The notes: generated from the letters alone by a model not told the origin. Positions 41,552 through 50,077 are shown, counted from the stretch's first letter. The stretch: 54,991 nucleotides of DNA from Muribaculum sp. (GCA_023663735.1 JAMPGV010000009.1:1-54991); one strand, 5' to 3'. Made by a program: numbers and translations.

Positions 41552-42805
41552 ATGAAAAGATTCAAGAAACTCGTAAGTGCAGCAATGGCTTCCGTGATGG
41601 TTCTTGCCCTTGCCGGCTGCGGCGGAAACGCAGACGCAGGAAACGGCAGCTCGGGGAGCAGTTCTCAGGGGAGTAGTTCTCAGGAGAGCAGCAGCGCAGC
41701 AAACACGGAAAGCTCCAGTTCCGCCGCCAATAACGCCGAGGGCGGCGTATTCAAGATCGGCGGCATCGGACCCACCACAGGCGGGGCTGCCATCTATGGC
41801 ATCAACGTGATGAACGGCGTTCAGCTTGCAGTAAATGAGATCAACGCCGCCGGCGGCGTAAACGGCTACACGCTGGAAGTCAATTTTCAGGATGACGAGC
41901 ATGACCCGGAGAAATCCATCAATGCTTACAATACGGTCAAGGACTGGGGCGCACAGATGATTATCGGCTGCGTGACTTCCGGCCCCTGTATCGCAGTCAG
42001 CGAGGAGACCCATAAGGACAACATGATGATGCTGACTCCTTCCGGTTCCGCTGTAAAATGTACGCAGTACGACAATGCGTTTCAGGTATGCTTCTCCGAC
42101 CCGAATCAGGGCGCGGCTTCCGCACAGTACATCGGCGAAAACAAGCTGGGAGAGAAGATTGCAGTCATTTATGACAGTTCCGACATCTATTCATCCGGTA
42201 TCTACGAGAGCTTTGTAAAAGGCGCTGAGAGTCAGGATTTTGAAATCGTAGTGGCAGAGGCATTCACCGCCGACAATAAGACGGACTTTTCCGTACAGCT
42301 TCAGAAAGCCAAGGATGCGGGCGCAGATCTGGTATTCCTGCCCATCTACTATCAGGAGTCCGCTCTGATTCTGACACAGGCCAACGGCATGGGTTATGCG
42401 CCCAAGTGGTTCTCCTGCGACGGTATGGACGGCATTCTCGGCGTGGAGAACTTCGACGTTTCTCTGGCAGAGGGTATCATGCTCTTAACTCCGTTTGCGG
42501 CAGACGCAAAGGATGAGGCCAGCCAGACCTTCACGGCTTCCTACCGTGCCGCTTACAATGACACGCCGAACCAGTTCGCTGCAGACGGTTATGATGCGGT
42601 ATACATTTTGGTGGAGGCAATCAAGCAGAGCAATGCGGATCCTTCCATGAGCGTTTCCGATCTGTGCGACGCGCTCAAGGCTGCAATGCCTCAGATCACC
42701 GTTGACGGCGTAACCGGAGAGGGTATGACCTGGGTTGCAACCGGAGAGGTCAACAAAGCGCCCAGAGCGGTTGTCATCAAAGACGGCCAATACACCGCTA
42801 TGTAA
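41552..42805 (+). CDS. livK: Branched-chain amino acid ABC transporter, substrate-binding lipoprotein
   Basis: The 417-residue lipoprotein has a signal peptide with lipobox ALAGCG (Cys near residue 24) and a Ser/Gly-rich linker of about 35 residues. A type I periplasmic-binding fold follows, starting FKIGGIGPTTGGAAIYGINVMNGVQLAVNEINAAGGVNGY, and its continuation QDDEHDPEKSINAYNTV is typical of LivJ/LivK. It captures leucine, isoleucine or valine for the LivHMGF permease encoded downstream. GGAGGAG precedes the ATG. An attenuator-like hairpin after the gene would let it be made in excess of the membrane parts. Confidence 0.93.
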   Translation: MKRFKKLVSAAMASVMVLALAGCGGNADAGNGSSGSSSQGSSSQESSSAANTESSSSAANNAEGGVFKIGGIGPTTGGAAIYGINVMNGVQLAVNEINAAGGVNGYTLEVNFQDDEHDPEKSINAYNTVKDWGAQMIIGCVTSGPCIAVSEETHKDNMMMLTPSGSAVKCTQYDNAFQVCFSDPNQGAASAQYIGENKLGEKIAVIYDSSDIYSSGIYESFVKGAESQDFEIVVAEAFTADNKTDFSVQLQKAKDAGADLVFLPIYYQESALILTQANGMGYAPKWFSCDGMDGILGVENFDVSLAEGIMLLTPFAADAKDEASQTFTASYRAAYNDTPNQFAADGYDAVYILVEAIKQSNADPSMSVSDLCDALKAAMPQITVDGVTGEGMTWVATGEVNKAPRAVVIKDGQYTAM

Positions 42806-42833
42806 AAATTGTATTTGGTCAACAAGGCCAGAG

Positions 42834-42862
42834 AGGGCTGCCCCGATAGAGAGGCAGCCCTT
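42834..42862 (+). terminator. Attenuator-type hairpin between livK and livH
   Basis: AGGGCTGCC and GGCAGCCCT make a perfect 9-bp stem with a 10-base loop, but only a weak T tract follows. Partial read-through is expected. Confidence 0.65.
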
Positions 42863-42902
42863 GCTTATTTCAGATTCCCTGTCTGTTTTTGAAGTAATTT
42901 AC

Positions 42903-42931
42903 TTGCGGGAACGGGACGCTTCTGCTATACT
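42903..42931 (+). promoter_or_regulatory. Internal promoter before livH
   Basis: TTGCGG at 42903-42908, 17-bp spacer, TATACT at 42926-42931 with extended TG (TGCTATACT). Confidence 0.6.
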
Positions 42932-42966
42932 TAGAAGAGTGTATTTTTGAAGGGATGGAGGTTTTT

Positions 42967-43851
42967 ATGAGTTTTGTAACGTATTTGATAAACGGTATCA
43001 GTCTCGGAAGCGTCTATGCGTTGATCGCGCTGGGATACACTATGGTGTACGGAATTGCGAAGATGCTGAACTTTGCGCACGGAGACGTCATTATGGTGGG
43101 CGGCTTTACCTGCTACACCATCTGCAGCACGATGGGACTGCATCCGGTTCTGGGCGTGCTGATCTCCGTGGCAGTCTGCACGGCGCTCGGCATCGTCATC
43201 GAAAAAATAGCGTACAAGCCGCTCAGAAAGGCGTCCTCCTCTCTGGCAGTCCTGATCACGGCCATCGGCGTCAGCTATCTGCTGCAGAATGTGGCGCTGT
43301 TGATCTTCGGCGCCAATGCCAAATCCTTCACCTCCGTGGTCAACATGGAATCCGTCAAACTGTTCGACGGACAGATCTCCATAAGCGGCGTGACCATCGT
43401 CACAATCCTCACCTGTATCGTGATTATGGCGATCCTGATGCTCTTTATCAATAAGACGAAGATGGGACAGGCGATGCTCGCCGTGTCCGAGGATAAAGGC
43501 GCTGCCCAGCTCATGGGAATCAACGTGAACGGAACCATCTCCCTGACCTTTGCCATCGGCTCGGCGCTGGCGGCCATTGCGGGCGTACTGCTGTGTTCGG
43601 CGTATCCGTCCCTGACCCCCTATACCGGATCCATGCCCGGCATCAAGGCTTTCGTGGCGGCGGTATTCGGCGGTATCGGTTCGGTTCCCGGCGCATTCAT
43701 CGGCGGGATTCTGCTCGGCGTCATCCAGATTTTCAGTCAGGCCTACATCTCCTCACAGATGGCCGACGCCATTGTGTTCGCGGTTCTCATTGTCGTGCTG
43801 CTGGTGAAGCCCACGGGGCTTCTGGGTAAAAATATTCAGGAGAAGGTATGA
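42967..43851 (+). CDS. livH: Branched-chain amino acid ABC transporter permease LivH
   Basis: The 294-residue permease has eight or so membrane helices and the LivH start QLINGISLGSVYALIALGYTMVYGI-like (here YLINGISLGSVYALIALGYTMVYG), followed by LNFAHGDVIMVGG. The EAA-like loop includes SEDKGAAQLMGINV. It pairs with LivM. The ATG at 42967 is set by GGAGG; an ATG at 42955 overlaps the ribosome binding site. An element fragment separates it from livM. Confidence 0.93.
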   Translation: MSFVTYLINGISLGSVYALIALGYTMVYGIAKMLNFAHGDVIMVGGFTCYTICSTMGLHPVLGVLISVAVCTALGIVIEKIAYKPLRKASSSLAVLITAIGVSYLLQNVALLIFGANAKSFTSVVNMESVKLFDGQISISGVTIVTILTCIVIMAILMLFINKTKMGQAMLAVSEDKGAAQLMGINVNGTISLTFAIGSALAAIAGVLLCSAYPSLTPYTGSMPGIKAFVAAVFGGIGSVPGAFIGGILLGVIQIFSQAYISSQMADAIVFAVLIVVLLVKPTGLLGKNIQEKV

Positions 43852-43902
43852 CGCCGATGCTCCGCAAAGCGGTGCAAATCGGGATGTTGCTGCTGATGAC
43901 CG

Positions 43903-43992
43903 TCTAAGTACCGACGGTTCGTCAGGGTCTGCTTATGGGGTATGCAACTCGCACAATTCGGATTACCTAAATTGGAGTTTTGCAAACGCCTA
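43903..43992 (-). repeat. Miniature inverted-repeat element, fragment E
   Basis: About 90 bp matching the right arm of copy B: CTAAGTACCGACGGTTC, GGGTCTGCTTATG, CGCACAATTCGGATTACC and the terminus GTTTTGCAAACGCCTA. The left part is missing or decayed. The 12 bases after the right end (GAACAGTGATAG) have no partner on the left, so the second flank is lost. It lies inside the liv operon, between livH and livM, 30 bases before the livM start. Confidence 0.75.
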
Positions 43993-44022
43993 GAACAGTG
44001 ATAGGGTCAGAGAGGAATCAAT

Positions 44023-45096
44023 ATGAAAAAAACAGTTCGCAGTAATCTGATTACCATGGGGCTTGTGGCCTCTGCCTATGTGATCGTACAAATCTTGATC
44101 GGAACGGGAAATATCAGCAGTCTGATGAAGGGCTTGCTGGTACCTTTATGCATATATGCCATCTTGGCCGTCTCCTTAAACCTCACCGTGGGCATTCTGG
44201 GGGAACTGAGTCTGGGACACGCCGGGTTTATGTGTATCGGCGCATTCTCCAGCGCGTTCTTTTCCAAGTGCATGAAAATGTTTGTACCCGGTATGCCGGG
44301 AGGACTCCGGTTCCTTCTGGCCATCTTAATCGGCGCAGCGGCGGCGGGCGTTTTCGGTATTTTAATCGGCATCCCCGTACTCCGGCTCAAGGGAGACTAT
44401 CTGGCTATCGTGACGCTTGCGTTCGGCGAGATCATCAAAAACATTATCAATATCCTCTATCTTGGCATCGACGAGAACGGCCTGCACTTCTCCATCAAGA
44501 GTTCGCTGGATCTTCATATGGAAGACTCGGACAAAATCATTATCAACGGCGCCATGGGCATTACGGGTACGCCGGGAGATTCCAATTTTACGGTGGGCGT
44601 CATCCTGTTGCTTTTGACCCTCTTTATCGTGCTGAATCTGACCAACTCCCGGGACGGCCGCGCCATCATGGCGATCCGCGACAACACCATCGCCGCGGAA
44701 TCGGTGGGCATTCCCGTGACCAAATATAAGATGATGGCGTTCAGTATTTCCGCCGCTTTGGCGGGCGTGGCGGGCGTGTTATATGCCCACAATCTGTCCA
44801 CGCTGACAGCGACGCCCAAGAATTTCGGCTATAATATGTCCATTATGATTCTGGTATTTGTCGTGCTGGGCGGCATGGGCAATATCCGCGGCTCCATGAT
44901 CGCCGCCGTGATCCTCACCCTTCTTCCGGAGCTTTTGCGCGGTGTGGTGAGCGATTACCGCATGTTGATCTATGCGGTCATATTGATCGCCATGATGCTC
45001 TTTAACTGGGCGCCCGCATGTATCGAATGGCGCAAAAAAATCACCGCGGCAGTCAAATCCAAACTCGATAAGAACAAAGCCGCAAAGGAGGTTTGA
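44023..45096 (+). CDS. livM: Branched-chain amino acid ABC transporter permease LivM
   Basis: The 357-residue second permease subunit has about nine membrane helices. It has the LivM phrase AVSLNLTVGILGELSLGHAGFMCIGAFSSAF and an EAA loop reading AIRDNTIAAESVGIPVTKYKMMAFSISAALAGVAG. AGAGAGGAAT precedes the ATG. It comes directly before livG. Between it and livH lies an element fragment of about 90 bp, which has not broken the gene order. Confidence 0.93.
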   Translation: MKKTVRSNLITMGLVASAYVIVQILIGTGNISSLMKGLLVPLCIYAILAVSLNLTVGILGELSLGHAGFMCIGAFSSAFFSKCMKMFVPGMPGGLRFLLAILIGAAAAGVFGILIGIPVLRLKGDYLAIVTLAFGEIIKNIINILYLGIDENGLHFSIKSSLDLHMEDSDKIIINGAMGITGTPGDSNFTVGVILLLLTLFIVLNLTNSRDGRAIMAIRDNTIAAESVGIPVTKYKMMAFSISAALAGVAGVLYAHNLSTLTATPKNFGYNMSIMILVFVVLGGMGNIRGSMIAAVILTLLPELLRGVVSDYRMLIYAVILIAMMLFNWAPACIEWRKKITAAVKSKLDKNKAAKEV

Positions 45097-45101
45097 GAAC
45101 G

Positions 45102-45860
45102 ATGGCAATGTTGGAAGTAAAAAACTTGAGCATTTCTTTCGGCGGACTCCGCGCGGTTGACGATTTTCATGTGACGGTGGAAAACGGCTGCCTGTATGGC
45201 CTGATCGGCCCAAACGGAGCGGGCAAAACAACGGTCTTCAATCTGCTCACCGGCGTGTATCAACCGGACGAGGGCATCATCACCTTGGACGGCGCAAATA
45301 TCACCGGGAAAAAGACCATCGAGATCAATCACTGTGGCATTGCAAGAACGTTCCAGAATATCCGCCTTTTTAAAGAACTGACGGTGTTGGAAAACGTCAA
45401 GGTCGGCCTCCACAATCACAATCCTTACGGCACGCTGACGGGCATTTTGCGTCTGCCTAAGTATTTCCATGTGGAAAAGCAGATGAACGAGGAAGCCATG
45501 GAACTGCTGAAGGTATTTGATCTGGCGGGCGAAGCCAATGTCCTTGCCGCCAATCTTCCCTATGGCAAACAGCGCAAATTGGAGATTGCGCGCGCGCTGG
45601 CCACCAAGCCCAAGTTGCTGCTTTTGGATGAGCCTGCCGCCGGGATGAACCCCAATGAGACACAGGAACTGATGGATACCATCCGTTTTGTGAGAAAGCA
45701 TTTTGAGATGACCATTTTATTGATTGAACATGACATGAAACTGGTGAGCGGTATCTGTGAAGAGCTGACGGTGCTGAATTTCGGACGCGTACTCTGTCAG
45801 GGGAAAACTTCGGACGTACTGAGCGATCCGGAGGTCATCAAGGCCTATCTGGGCGAATAA
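45102..45860 (+). CDS. livG: Branched-chain amino acid ABC transporter ATPase LivG
   Basis: The 252-residue ABC ATPase has Walker A GPNGAGKTTVFNLL near residue 38, the Liv-specific GIARTFQNIRLFKELTVLENV, a signature region NLPYGKQRKLEIARAL (LPYGxQR instead of LSGGQ, normal for LivG), and Walker B LLLDEPAAGMNPNE. ATG at 45102 is set by GGAGG; the upstream ATG at 45093 is too close to it. Confidence 0.95.
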   Translation: MAMLEVKNLSISFGGLRAVDDFHVTVENGCLYGLIGPNGAGKTTVFNLLTGVYQPDEGIITLDGANITGKKTIEINHCGIARTFQNIRLFKELTVLENVKVGLHNHNPYGTLTGILRLPKYFHVEKQMNEEAMELLKVFDLAGEANVLAANLPYGKQRKLEIARALATKPKLLLLDEPAAGMNPNETQELMDTIRFVRKHFEMTILLIEHDMKLVSGICEELTVLNFGRVLCQGKTSDVLSDPEVIKAYLGE

Positions 45861-45938
45861 GGAGCTGTCATAAGGCACGAATACACGGCCGCGGGATTGC
45901 GCAAGGCGAAACCTGCGGGACGCAGGGGGTAAAATTAT

Positions 45939-46646
45939 ATGATGTTAGAGATAAACGACATTCAAGTATATTATGGCATGATACAAGCCATCAAGGGCGT
46001 ATCCTTCCATGTAGAGGCAGGAGAGGTAGTGGCGCTCATCGGCGCAAACGGCGCCGGCAAGACAACAATCCTGCATACCATCTCCGGGCTGCTAACCCCC
46101 AAGAGCGGCAGCGTACTGTTTGAAGGGAAAGATATTACCAAGGTTCCCGGACACAAAATCGTATCCATGGGCATGGCACATGTACCCGAGGGCAGAAGAG
46201 TGTTTGCACAGCTCACGGTACTTCAAAATTTGAAGATGGGCGCATACACCCGCAAGGATAAGGAAGAAATCCAGCAGACGCTCCATACGGTTTTTGAACG
46301 GTTTCCCCGTCTGGAGGAGCGGCAGAACCAGCCCGCGGGAACTTTGAGCGGCGGCGAACAGCAGATGCTTGCCATGGGGCGGGCGCTCATGAGTCATCCC
46401 AAGATTATTCTGATGGATGAGCCTTCCATGGGTCTGTCCCCGATCTTTGTAAACGAGATATTCGATATTATTCAGGCTGTCCGCGAGGGCGGAACAACTG
46501 TTCTTCTGGTAGAGCAGAACGCCCGGAAGGCGCTCTCTATCGCGGATCGGGCCTATGTGCTGGAGACCGGCAATATCGTACTCGAAGGCAAGGCAAGCGA
46601 ACTGCTGGAGAATGATTCGATCCGGAAAGCATATCTTGGCGAATAG
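45939..46646 (+). CDS. livF: Branched-chain amino acid ABC transporter ATPase LivF
   Basis: The 235-residue ABC ATPase has Walker A GANGAGKTTILHTI, the LivF phrase GMAHVPEGRRVFAQLTVLQNLKMG, signature LSGGEQQMLAMGRALM and Walker B ILMDEPSMGLSPIFV. It pairs with LivG. A small hairpin (CCTGCG-GGA-CGCAGG, 45912-45926) ends inside its ribosome binding site GGGGG, which could lower translation. It is the last gene of the transporter set. Confidence 0.95.
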   Translation: MMLEINDIQVYYGMIQAIKGVSFHVEAGEVVALIGANGAGKTTILHTISGLLTPKSGSVLFEGKDITKVPGHKIVSMGMAHVPEGRRVFAQLTVLQNLKMGAYTRKDKEEIQQTLHTVFERFPRLEERQNQPAGTLSGGEQQMLAMGRALMSHPKIILMDEPSMGLSPIFVNEIFDIIQAVREGGTTVLLVEQNARKALSIADRAYVLETGNIVLEGKASELLENDSIRKAYLGE

Positions 46647-46675
46647 TATTTGAGCAACAGAACGGGAGGTATCCT

Positions 46676-47308
46676 ATGCAGAAGAATATTGTGATTACAA
46701 TTGCAAGGCAGTATGGAAGCGGCGGACGGACGGTGGGAGAGATGCTGGCGCAGGAGCTGAAAATCCATTACTATGACAAGGAACTGATGAAACTTGCCAG
46801 CGATGAGAGCGGAATCAACGAAGCGCTCTTTGTCAACGCCGATGAAAAAGTAAAAAGCTCCCTTTTGTTCCGCATTGCCAAAAATGTCTACAACGGAGAG
46901 CTGATTCCGCCCGAGAGCGACGACTTTACCTCGGACGATAATCTCTTTAACTATCAGGCAAAGATTATTCGTCAGCTGGCGGAGGAAGAATCCTGTGTCA
47001 TCATGGGCAGATGCGCCGACTATGTGCTGAAAGACTATGACAACGTACTCAGCGTCTTCGTCCATGCACCCCACGATTTCTGCATGGAGCAGGCGGCCAA
47101 GAAACACAGCGTGAACGAGAAGGAACTGGAGCGCCTTGTGGCCAGAACGGATAAGCGCCGGGCGGAATATTATAAGTATCACACGGGCAGGGAGTGGACG
47201 GACGCAAGAAATTACGATCTCTGTCTGGACAGTTCCAAGCTGGGCTTCCAGCGCTGTGTGGAAGAGATTATCGCATATATGAAAGTGCGTTTTGAATCAG
47301 CCGTATAA
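46676..47308 (+). CDS. Cytidylate kinase-like family protein (paralogue 2)
   Basis: The 210-residue protein is the same type as that at 31774: ITIARQYGSGGRTVGEMLAQELKIHYYDKELM at the start (P-loop GSGGRTVG), CVIMGRCADYVLKDYDN in the middle, and ARTDKRRAEYYKYHTGREWTDARNYDLCLDSS near the end. The substrate is unknown; it is not the essential CMP kinase on this evidence. CGGGAGG precedes the ATG, 29 bases after livF, and the McrB-like gene follows closely, so they may share a transcript. Confidence 0.82.
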   Translation: MQKNIVITIARQYGSGGRTVGEMLAQELKIHYYDKELMKLASDESGINEALFVNADEKVKSSLLFRIAKNVYNGELIPPESDDFTSDDNLFNYQAKIIRQLAEEESCVIMGRCADYVLKDYDNVLSVFVHAPHDFCMEQAAKKHSVNEKELERLVARTDKRRAEYYKYHTGREWTDARNYDLCLDSSKLGFQRCVEEIIAYMKVRFESAV

Positions 47309-47318
47309 GGGAGGCATT

Positions 47319-48728
47319 ATGAGAAATACGCCATCTGAACAGGAGAGAATCTTCCGTGAATGGATGCGCAATCAGTTGGACGGCAGCGGAATCCGCAGAT
47401 ACACGGACAATGCCATTATCGCTTACAGTTATGCCCTGCGGACGGTCTGTCACAAGATGACGCCGCCGGTGGCGGGGAATTTGTTTACCCTCAGCGATTC
47501 GGATGAATTTGACGACGTCTATGCCAAGATCCGCGAGGCGTCGGATTACGAACAGATCAACCGAGAAAACGGTAACGGTACTTTTGGCGTGGCTCTGCAG
47601 CTGTATCAGGTTTTCCTGCAGGAAGGAATGGCCGGTAAAGCCCCCGATATAGCGGCTCCTTTTTATCTGAAAGCCCCGATCGAGACAAAGAGCGATTATA
47701 ATGAGAACCGGGGAGAAGATTTTCATTATACCGAAATTCCCATGACGCCCGTACAGCGCATTTTTTACGGCGTACCGGGTACGGGCAAATCCTATAAAGT
47801 GCGCAGAATGCTGGAGGCAGAATACCCCGACAAGCAGATCAGGGATACGCACTGTAAACGCCTGATCTTTCACCCCACCTACAAATATGAAGATTTCGTG
47901 GGTTCGATCAAGCCGTTGGTATCGCTGGACAAACCGCTGGATTATTTTTATTCCGCCGGTCCGTTTACGGCACTGTTAAAAGAGGCGTTTTCCTATCCGG
48001 CCGAAAAGTATTACTTGGTAATCGAGGAGATTAACCGAGGAAACGCGCCGCAGATCTTCGGCGACCTGTTTCAGCTGTTAGACCGCCAAGAGAACGGAAA
48101 ATCGGAATATGCGGTGCAGAATGTGGACATTGCCGCCTATTTCTCCCGGGATCCGGGACTGAAGAGACTCTTTGAAGACGGCAAAATCTGGCTGCCTGCC
48201 AATTTCAATATCCTTGCCACCATGAATACGGCGGACGAAAACATTTTTGTGCTGGATACGGCGTTTAAAAGGCGTTTTCAACTGGAATATGTCAAGATCG
48301 ACTTCGACGACATGCCCGTACAATGGACGCTGGAGTATGGTACGTTTGCCGGGAAACAGCCCCTTGTGACTCTGTTTGCCGGAACGCCGCTGGAAAACTA
48401 TGTGCAGCTTCTCAACCGCACCGGAAAGCTGAAGCGGAACTGGCCTACGTTTGCCCGGCTGGTCAACTATCTCATCGATATGCTGAATCGGGAGACCATC
48501 GCCAAAGAGCGCCCGGAGCTGGCTAGAATCCCTGAAAACAAAAAGCTTGGTCCGTTCTTCGTATCAGAGGAAGAGCTGCGTCATCAGGAAAGTTTTCTGA
48601 ACAAGGTCATTTTCTATCTAAAACAGGATGTATTTACCAATTCCGCACATTACATGCCGGAATCCTATGAGGATATCTACTTGAAATATATGGAATTGAA
48701 CGAAGATCTCTTTGCATTATTGAGATGA
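47319..48728 (+). CDS. McrB-like AAA+ NTPase without a McrC partner
   Basis: The 469-residue protein has an N-terminal region of about 130 residues with no recognised fold, then an AAA_5/McrB-type motor. It has Walker A G151-V-P-G-T-G-K-S158, Walker B YLVIEEINRGNAPQIFGDLFQLLD (Glu236, Glu237), the McrB sensor M302-N-T-A-D306, and arginine-finger-like FKRRF. In McrBC, this GTPase drives DNA translocation for the McrC nuclease, cutting methylated DNA. No McrC gene follows; the next gene is lexA on the other strand. GGGAGG precedes the ATG. It may act in defence with a distant partner or in another remodelling task. Confidence 0.8.
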   Translation: MRNTPSEQERIFREWMRNQLDGSGIRRYTDNAIIAYSYALRTVCHKMTPPVAGNLFTLSDSDEFDDVYAKIREASDYEQINRENGNGTFGVALQLYQVFLQEGMAGKAPDIAAPFYLKAPIETKSDYNENRGEDFHYTEIPMTPVQRIFYGVPGTGKSYKVRRMLEAEYPDKQIRDTHCKRLIFHPTYKYEDFVGSIKPLVSLDKPLDYFYSAGPFTALLKEAFSYPAEKYYLVIEEINRGNAPQIFGDLFQLLDRQENGKSEYAVQNVDIAAYFSRDPGLKRLFEDGKIWLPANFNILATMNTADENIFVLDTAFKRRFQLEYVKIDFDDMPVQWTLEYGTFAGKQPLVTLFAGTPLENYVQLLNRTGKLKRNWPTFARLVNYLIDMLNRETIAKERPELARIPENKKLGPFFVSEEELRHQESFLNKVIFYLKQDVFTNSAHYMPESYEDIYLKYMELNEDLFALLR

Positions 48729-48747
48729 AGGCACTCTTGGATGGGAG

Positions 48748-48784
48748 GCCGCTCTACAGTTGATTCTGTGGAGCGGCCTTTTTG
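48748..48784 (+). terminator. Terminator after the McrB-like gene
   Basis: GGCCGCTCTACAG and CTGTGGAGCGGCC form a 13-bp stem with one G-T pair and a 6-base loop, followed by TTTTT. Confidence 0.9.
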
Positions 48785-48815
48785 TCGTCTCGATCGGGGA
48801 CTTGACGCATTTCAT

Positions 48816-49433
48816 TTATTTATAAAACCGGAAAACACCGAACACCGTTCCCAAAATCTGGCAGTCGTCCACAATAATGGGATCCATGGAATCGTTCTCC
48901 GGCTGCAGGCGCACATGCCCATTTTCCCGGTAAAACGTTTTCACGGTGGCGGAATCGTCGATCAGCGCAACCACAATCGAACCGTTGGCGGCGGTATTGC
49001 AGGAATGCACAAAAATTCGGTCTCCGTTAAAAATACCGACATTTATCATGGAATCGCCCCGCACATTTAAGATAAAAGATTCACCGCTTGGCACCAGATC
49101 CGCAGGAACCGGAAAGTAATCTTGAATGTTTTCCTCCGCCAGAATCGGCTGCCCTGCAGCCACATTGCCGATGACCGGGAGGCTCACCATCTCCGTGCGC
49201 ACCATCTGAAAACTGTCGTCGCAGATCTCAATGGCGCGGGGCTTGGTGGGATCGCGGCGAATGTAGCCGTTTTTCTCCAGCGTTTCGAGATGAGAGTGGA
49301 CGGATGACGTGGACTTTAGGTTTACCGTCTCGCAAATCTCACGGACAGTGGGAGGGTAGCCCTTCTTCAATATTTCATCCTTCATATAATTCAGAATCTC
49401 CTGCTGTTTGGGAGTGATCTTTCCATAGCCCAT
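48816..49433 (-). CDS. lexA: LexA repressor
   Basis: LexA represses the SOS regulon and cleaves itself when RecA filaments form. The 205-residue protein has an N-terminal winged helix ([28 protein letters not shown]), the cleavage site Ala93-Gly94 (VAAGQP), and the peptidase dyad Ser128 (GDSM) and Lys165 (ATVKTF). The start at 49433 has AGGAGG-like sequence (TGGAGGTA) upstream. It is divergent from a LysM protein and both share a region full of LexA-type boxes, so lexA is likely self-regulated. Confidence 0.97.
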   Translation of the reverse strand: MGYGKITPKQQEILNYMKDEILKKGYPPTVREICETVNLKSTSSVHSHLETLEKNGYIRRDPTKPRAIEICDDSFQMVRTEMVSLPVIGNVAAGQPILAEENIQDYFPVPADLVPSGESFILNVRGDSMINVGIFNGDRIFVHSCNTAANGSIVVALIDDSATVKTFYRENGHVRLQPENDSMDPIIVDDCQILGTVFGVFRFYK

Positions 49434-49505
49434 AAATTTACCTCCATATGTTTGGATAAGGGTTGTTCAGCTGCCATTCGGCCGCTTCCTGCCTTGAATA
49501 AGGTC

Positions 49506-49534
49506 ATTATATCATAGAATTTTACAAAAAGCAA
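49506..49534 (-). promoter_or_regulatory. lexA promoter
   Basis: On the minus strand, TTGCTT (49529-49534) and TATAAT (49506-49511) are separated by 17 bp. A LexA-like site, AAACATATATTC at 49533-49544, overlaps the -35 edge. Confidence 0.75.
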
Positions 49535-49629
49535 ACATATATTCCAAAAATATGTTCGATTTTTCTATTGACAAAAGAATATGCGTTCGATATAATTTGT
49601 TTAGAACAAATGTTTGCGAACATGCATTC
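49533..49629. promoter_or_regulatory. Cluster of LexA-type boxes
   Basis: The Gram-positive LexA box is GAAC-N4-GTTC. Near matches are GAATATGCGTTC (49577-49588, one mismatch), GAACAAATGTTT (49604-49615, one mismatch) and GAACATGCATTC (49618-49629, one mismatch). Weaker ones are AAACATATATTC (49533-49544) and AAAAATATGTTC (49546-49557). They cover both divergent promoters. Confidence 0.8.
49568..49596 (+). promoter_or_regulatory. SOS promoter of the LysM gene
   Basis: Perfect TTGACA (49568-49573), 17-bp spacer and perfect TATAAT (49591-49596). The LexA-type box GAATATGCGTTC fills the spacer, so LexA binding would block RNA polymerase directly. Confidence 0.88.
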
Positions 49630-49641
49630 GCGCCTGTTTGA

Positions 49642-49656
49642 GCCGCTATAGGCGGC
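49642..49656 (+). promoter_or_regulatory. 5' leader hairpin of the LysM gene
   Basis: GCCGCTATAGGCGGC folds with a 5-bp stem, just upstream of GGAGG at 49659-49663 region. The same 15 bases in the same orientation relative to the gene lie upstream of the DUF378 gene (41285-41299, minus strand). Confidence 0.5.
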
Positions 49657-49669
49657 ATGGAGGATTATT

Positions 49670-50077
49670 ATGAAAGACATTGGGAACGAGCAGAAGAAGA
49701 TCCATGAGATGACAGACCGGGAATTGAGATCTTATAAGCGCAGACTGCGCAGACAGCGGGAGCAGAGGCGTCGGATCGCTTCCTTTCTAATGGCCGTCTT
49801 CTTGACCGCTATATGCGTCATTTCCTACCGTTCGCTGACTTCCAGCGCACATGACAACAAAGGGGAGAGCGCCTTCAAATATTATACCGGCATTACGGTA
49901 GAAAGCGGAGAGAGTCTGTGGGAGATTGCGGATGACTATATAGATTACGCGCAGTATCGGGATAAAGATACTTATCTCAAAGAAGTATGCAGCATCAACC
50001 GTCTGGCAGACGCGTCCGAAATCTATGCCGGACAGCGGCTGATTATGCCGTACTATTCCGCAGAATTTGTAAAATAG
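49670..50077 (+). CDS. LysM-domain protein, YneA-like SOS cell-division inhibitor
   Basis: The 135-residue protein has a basic cytoplasmic N-terminus with an Arg-rich stretch (residues 20-35), one membrane helix (about 37-54) and an extracytoplasmic LysM domain (about 75-127, ITVESGESLWEIADDYID...YAGQRLIMP). This is the layout of B. subtilis YneA, which stops division after DNA damage and is also divergent from lexA. Here the promoter is consensus with a LexA-type box in its spacer. The LysM part would bind wall glycan. Function as a division inhibitor is inferred from layout and regulation. Confidence 0.82.
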   Translation: MKDIGNEQKKIHEMTDRELRSYKRRLRRQREQRRRIASFLMAVFLTAICVISYRSLTSSAHDNKGESAFKYYTGITVESGESLWEIADDYIDYAQYRDKDTYLKEVCSINRLADASEIYAGQRLIMPYYSAEFVK

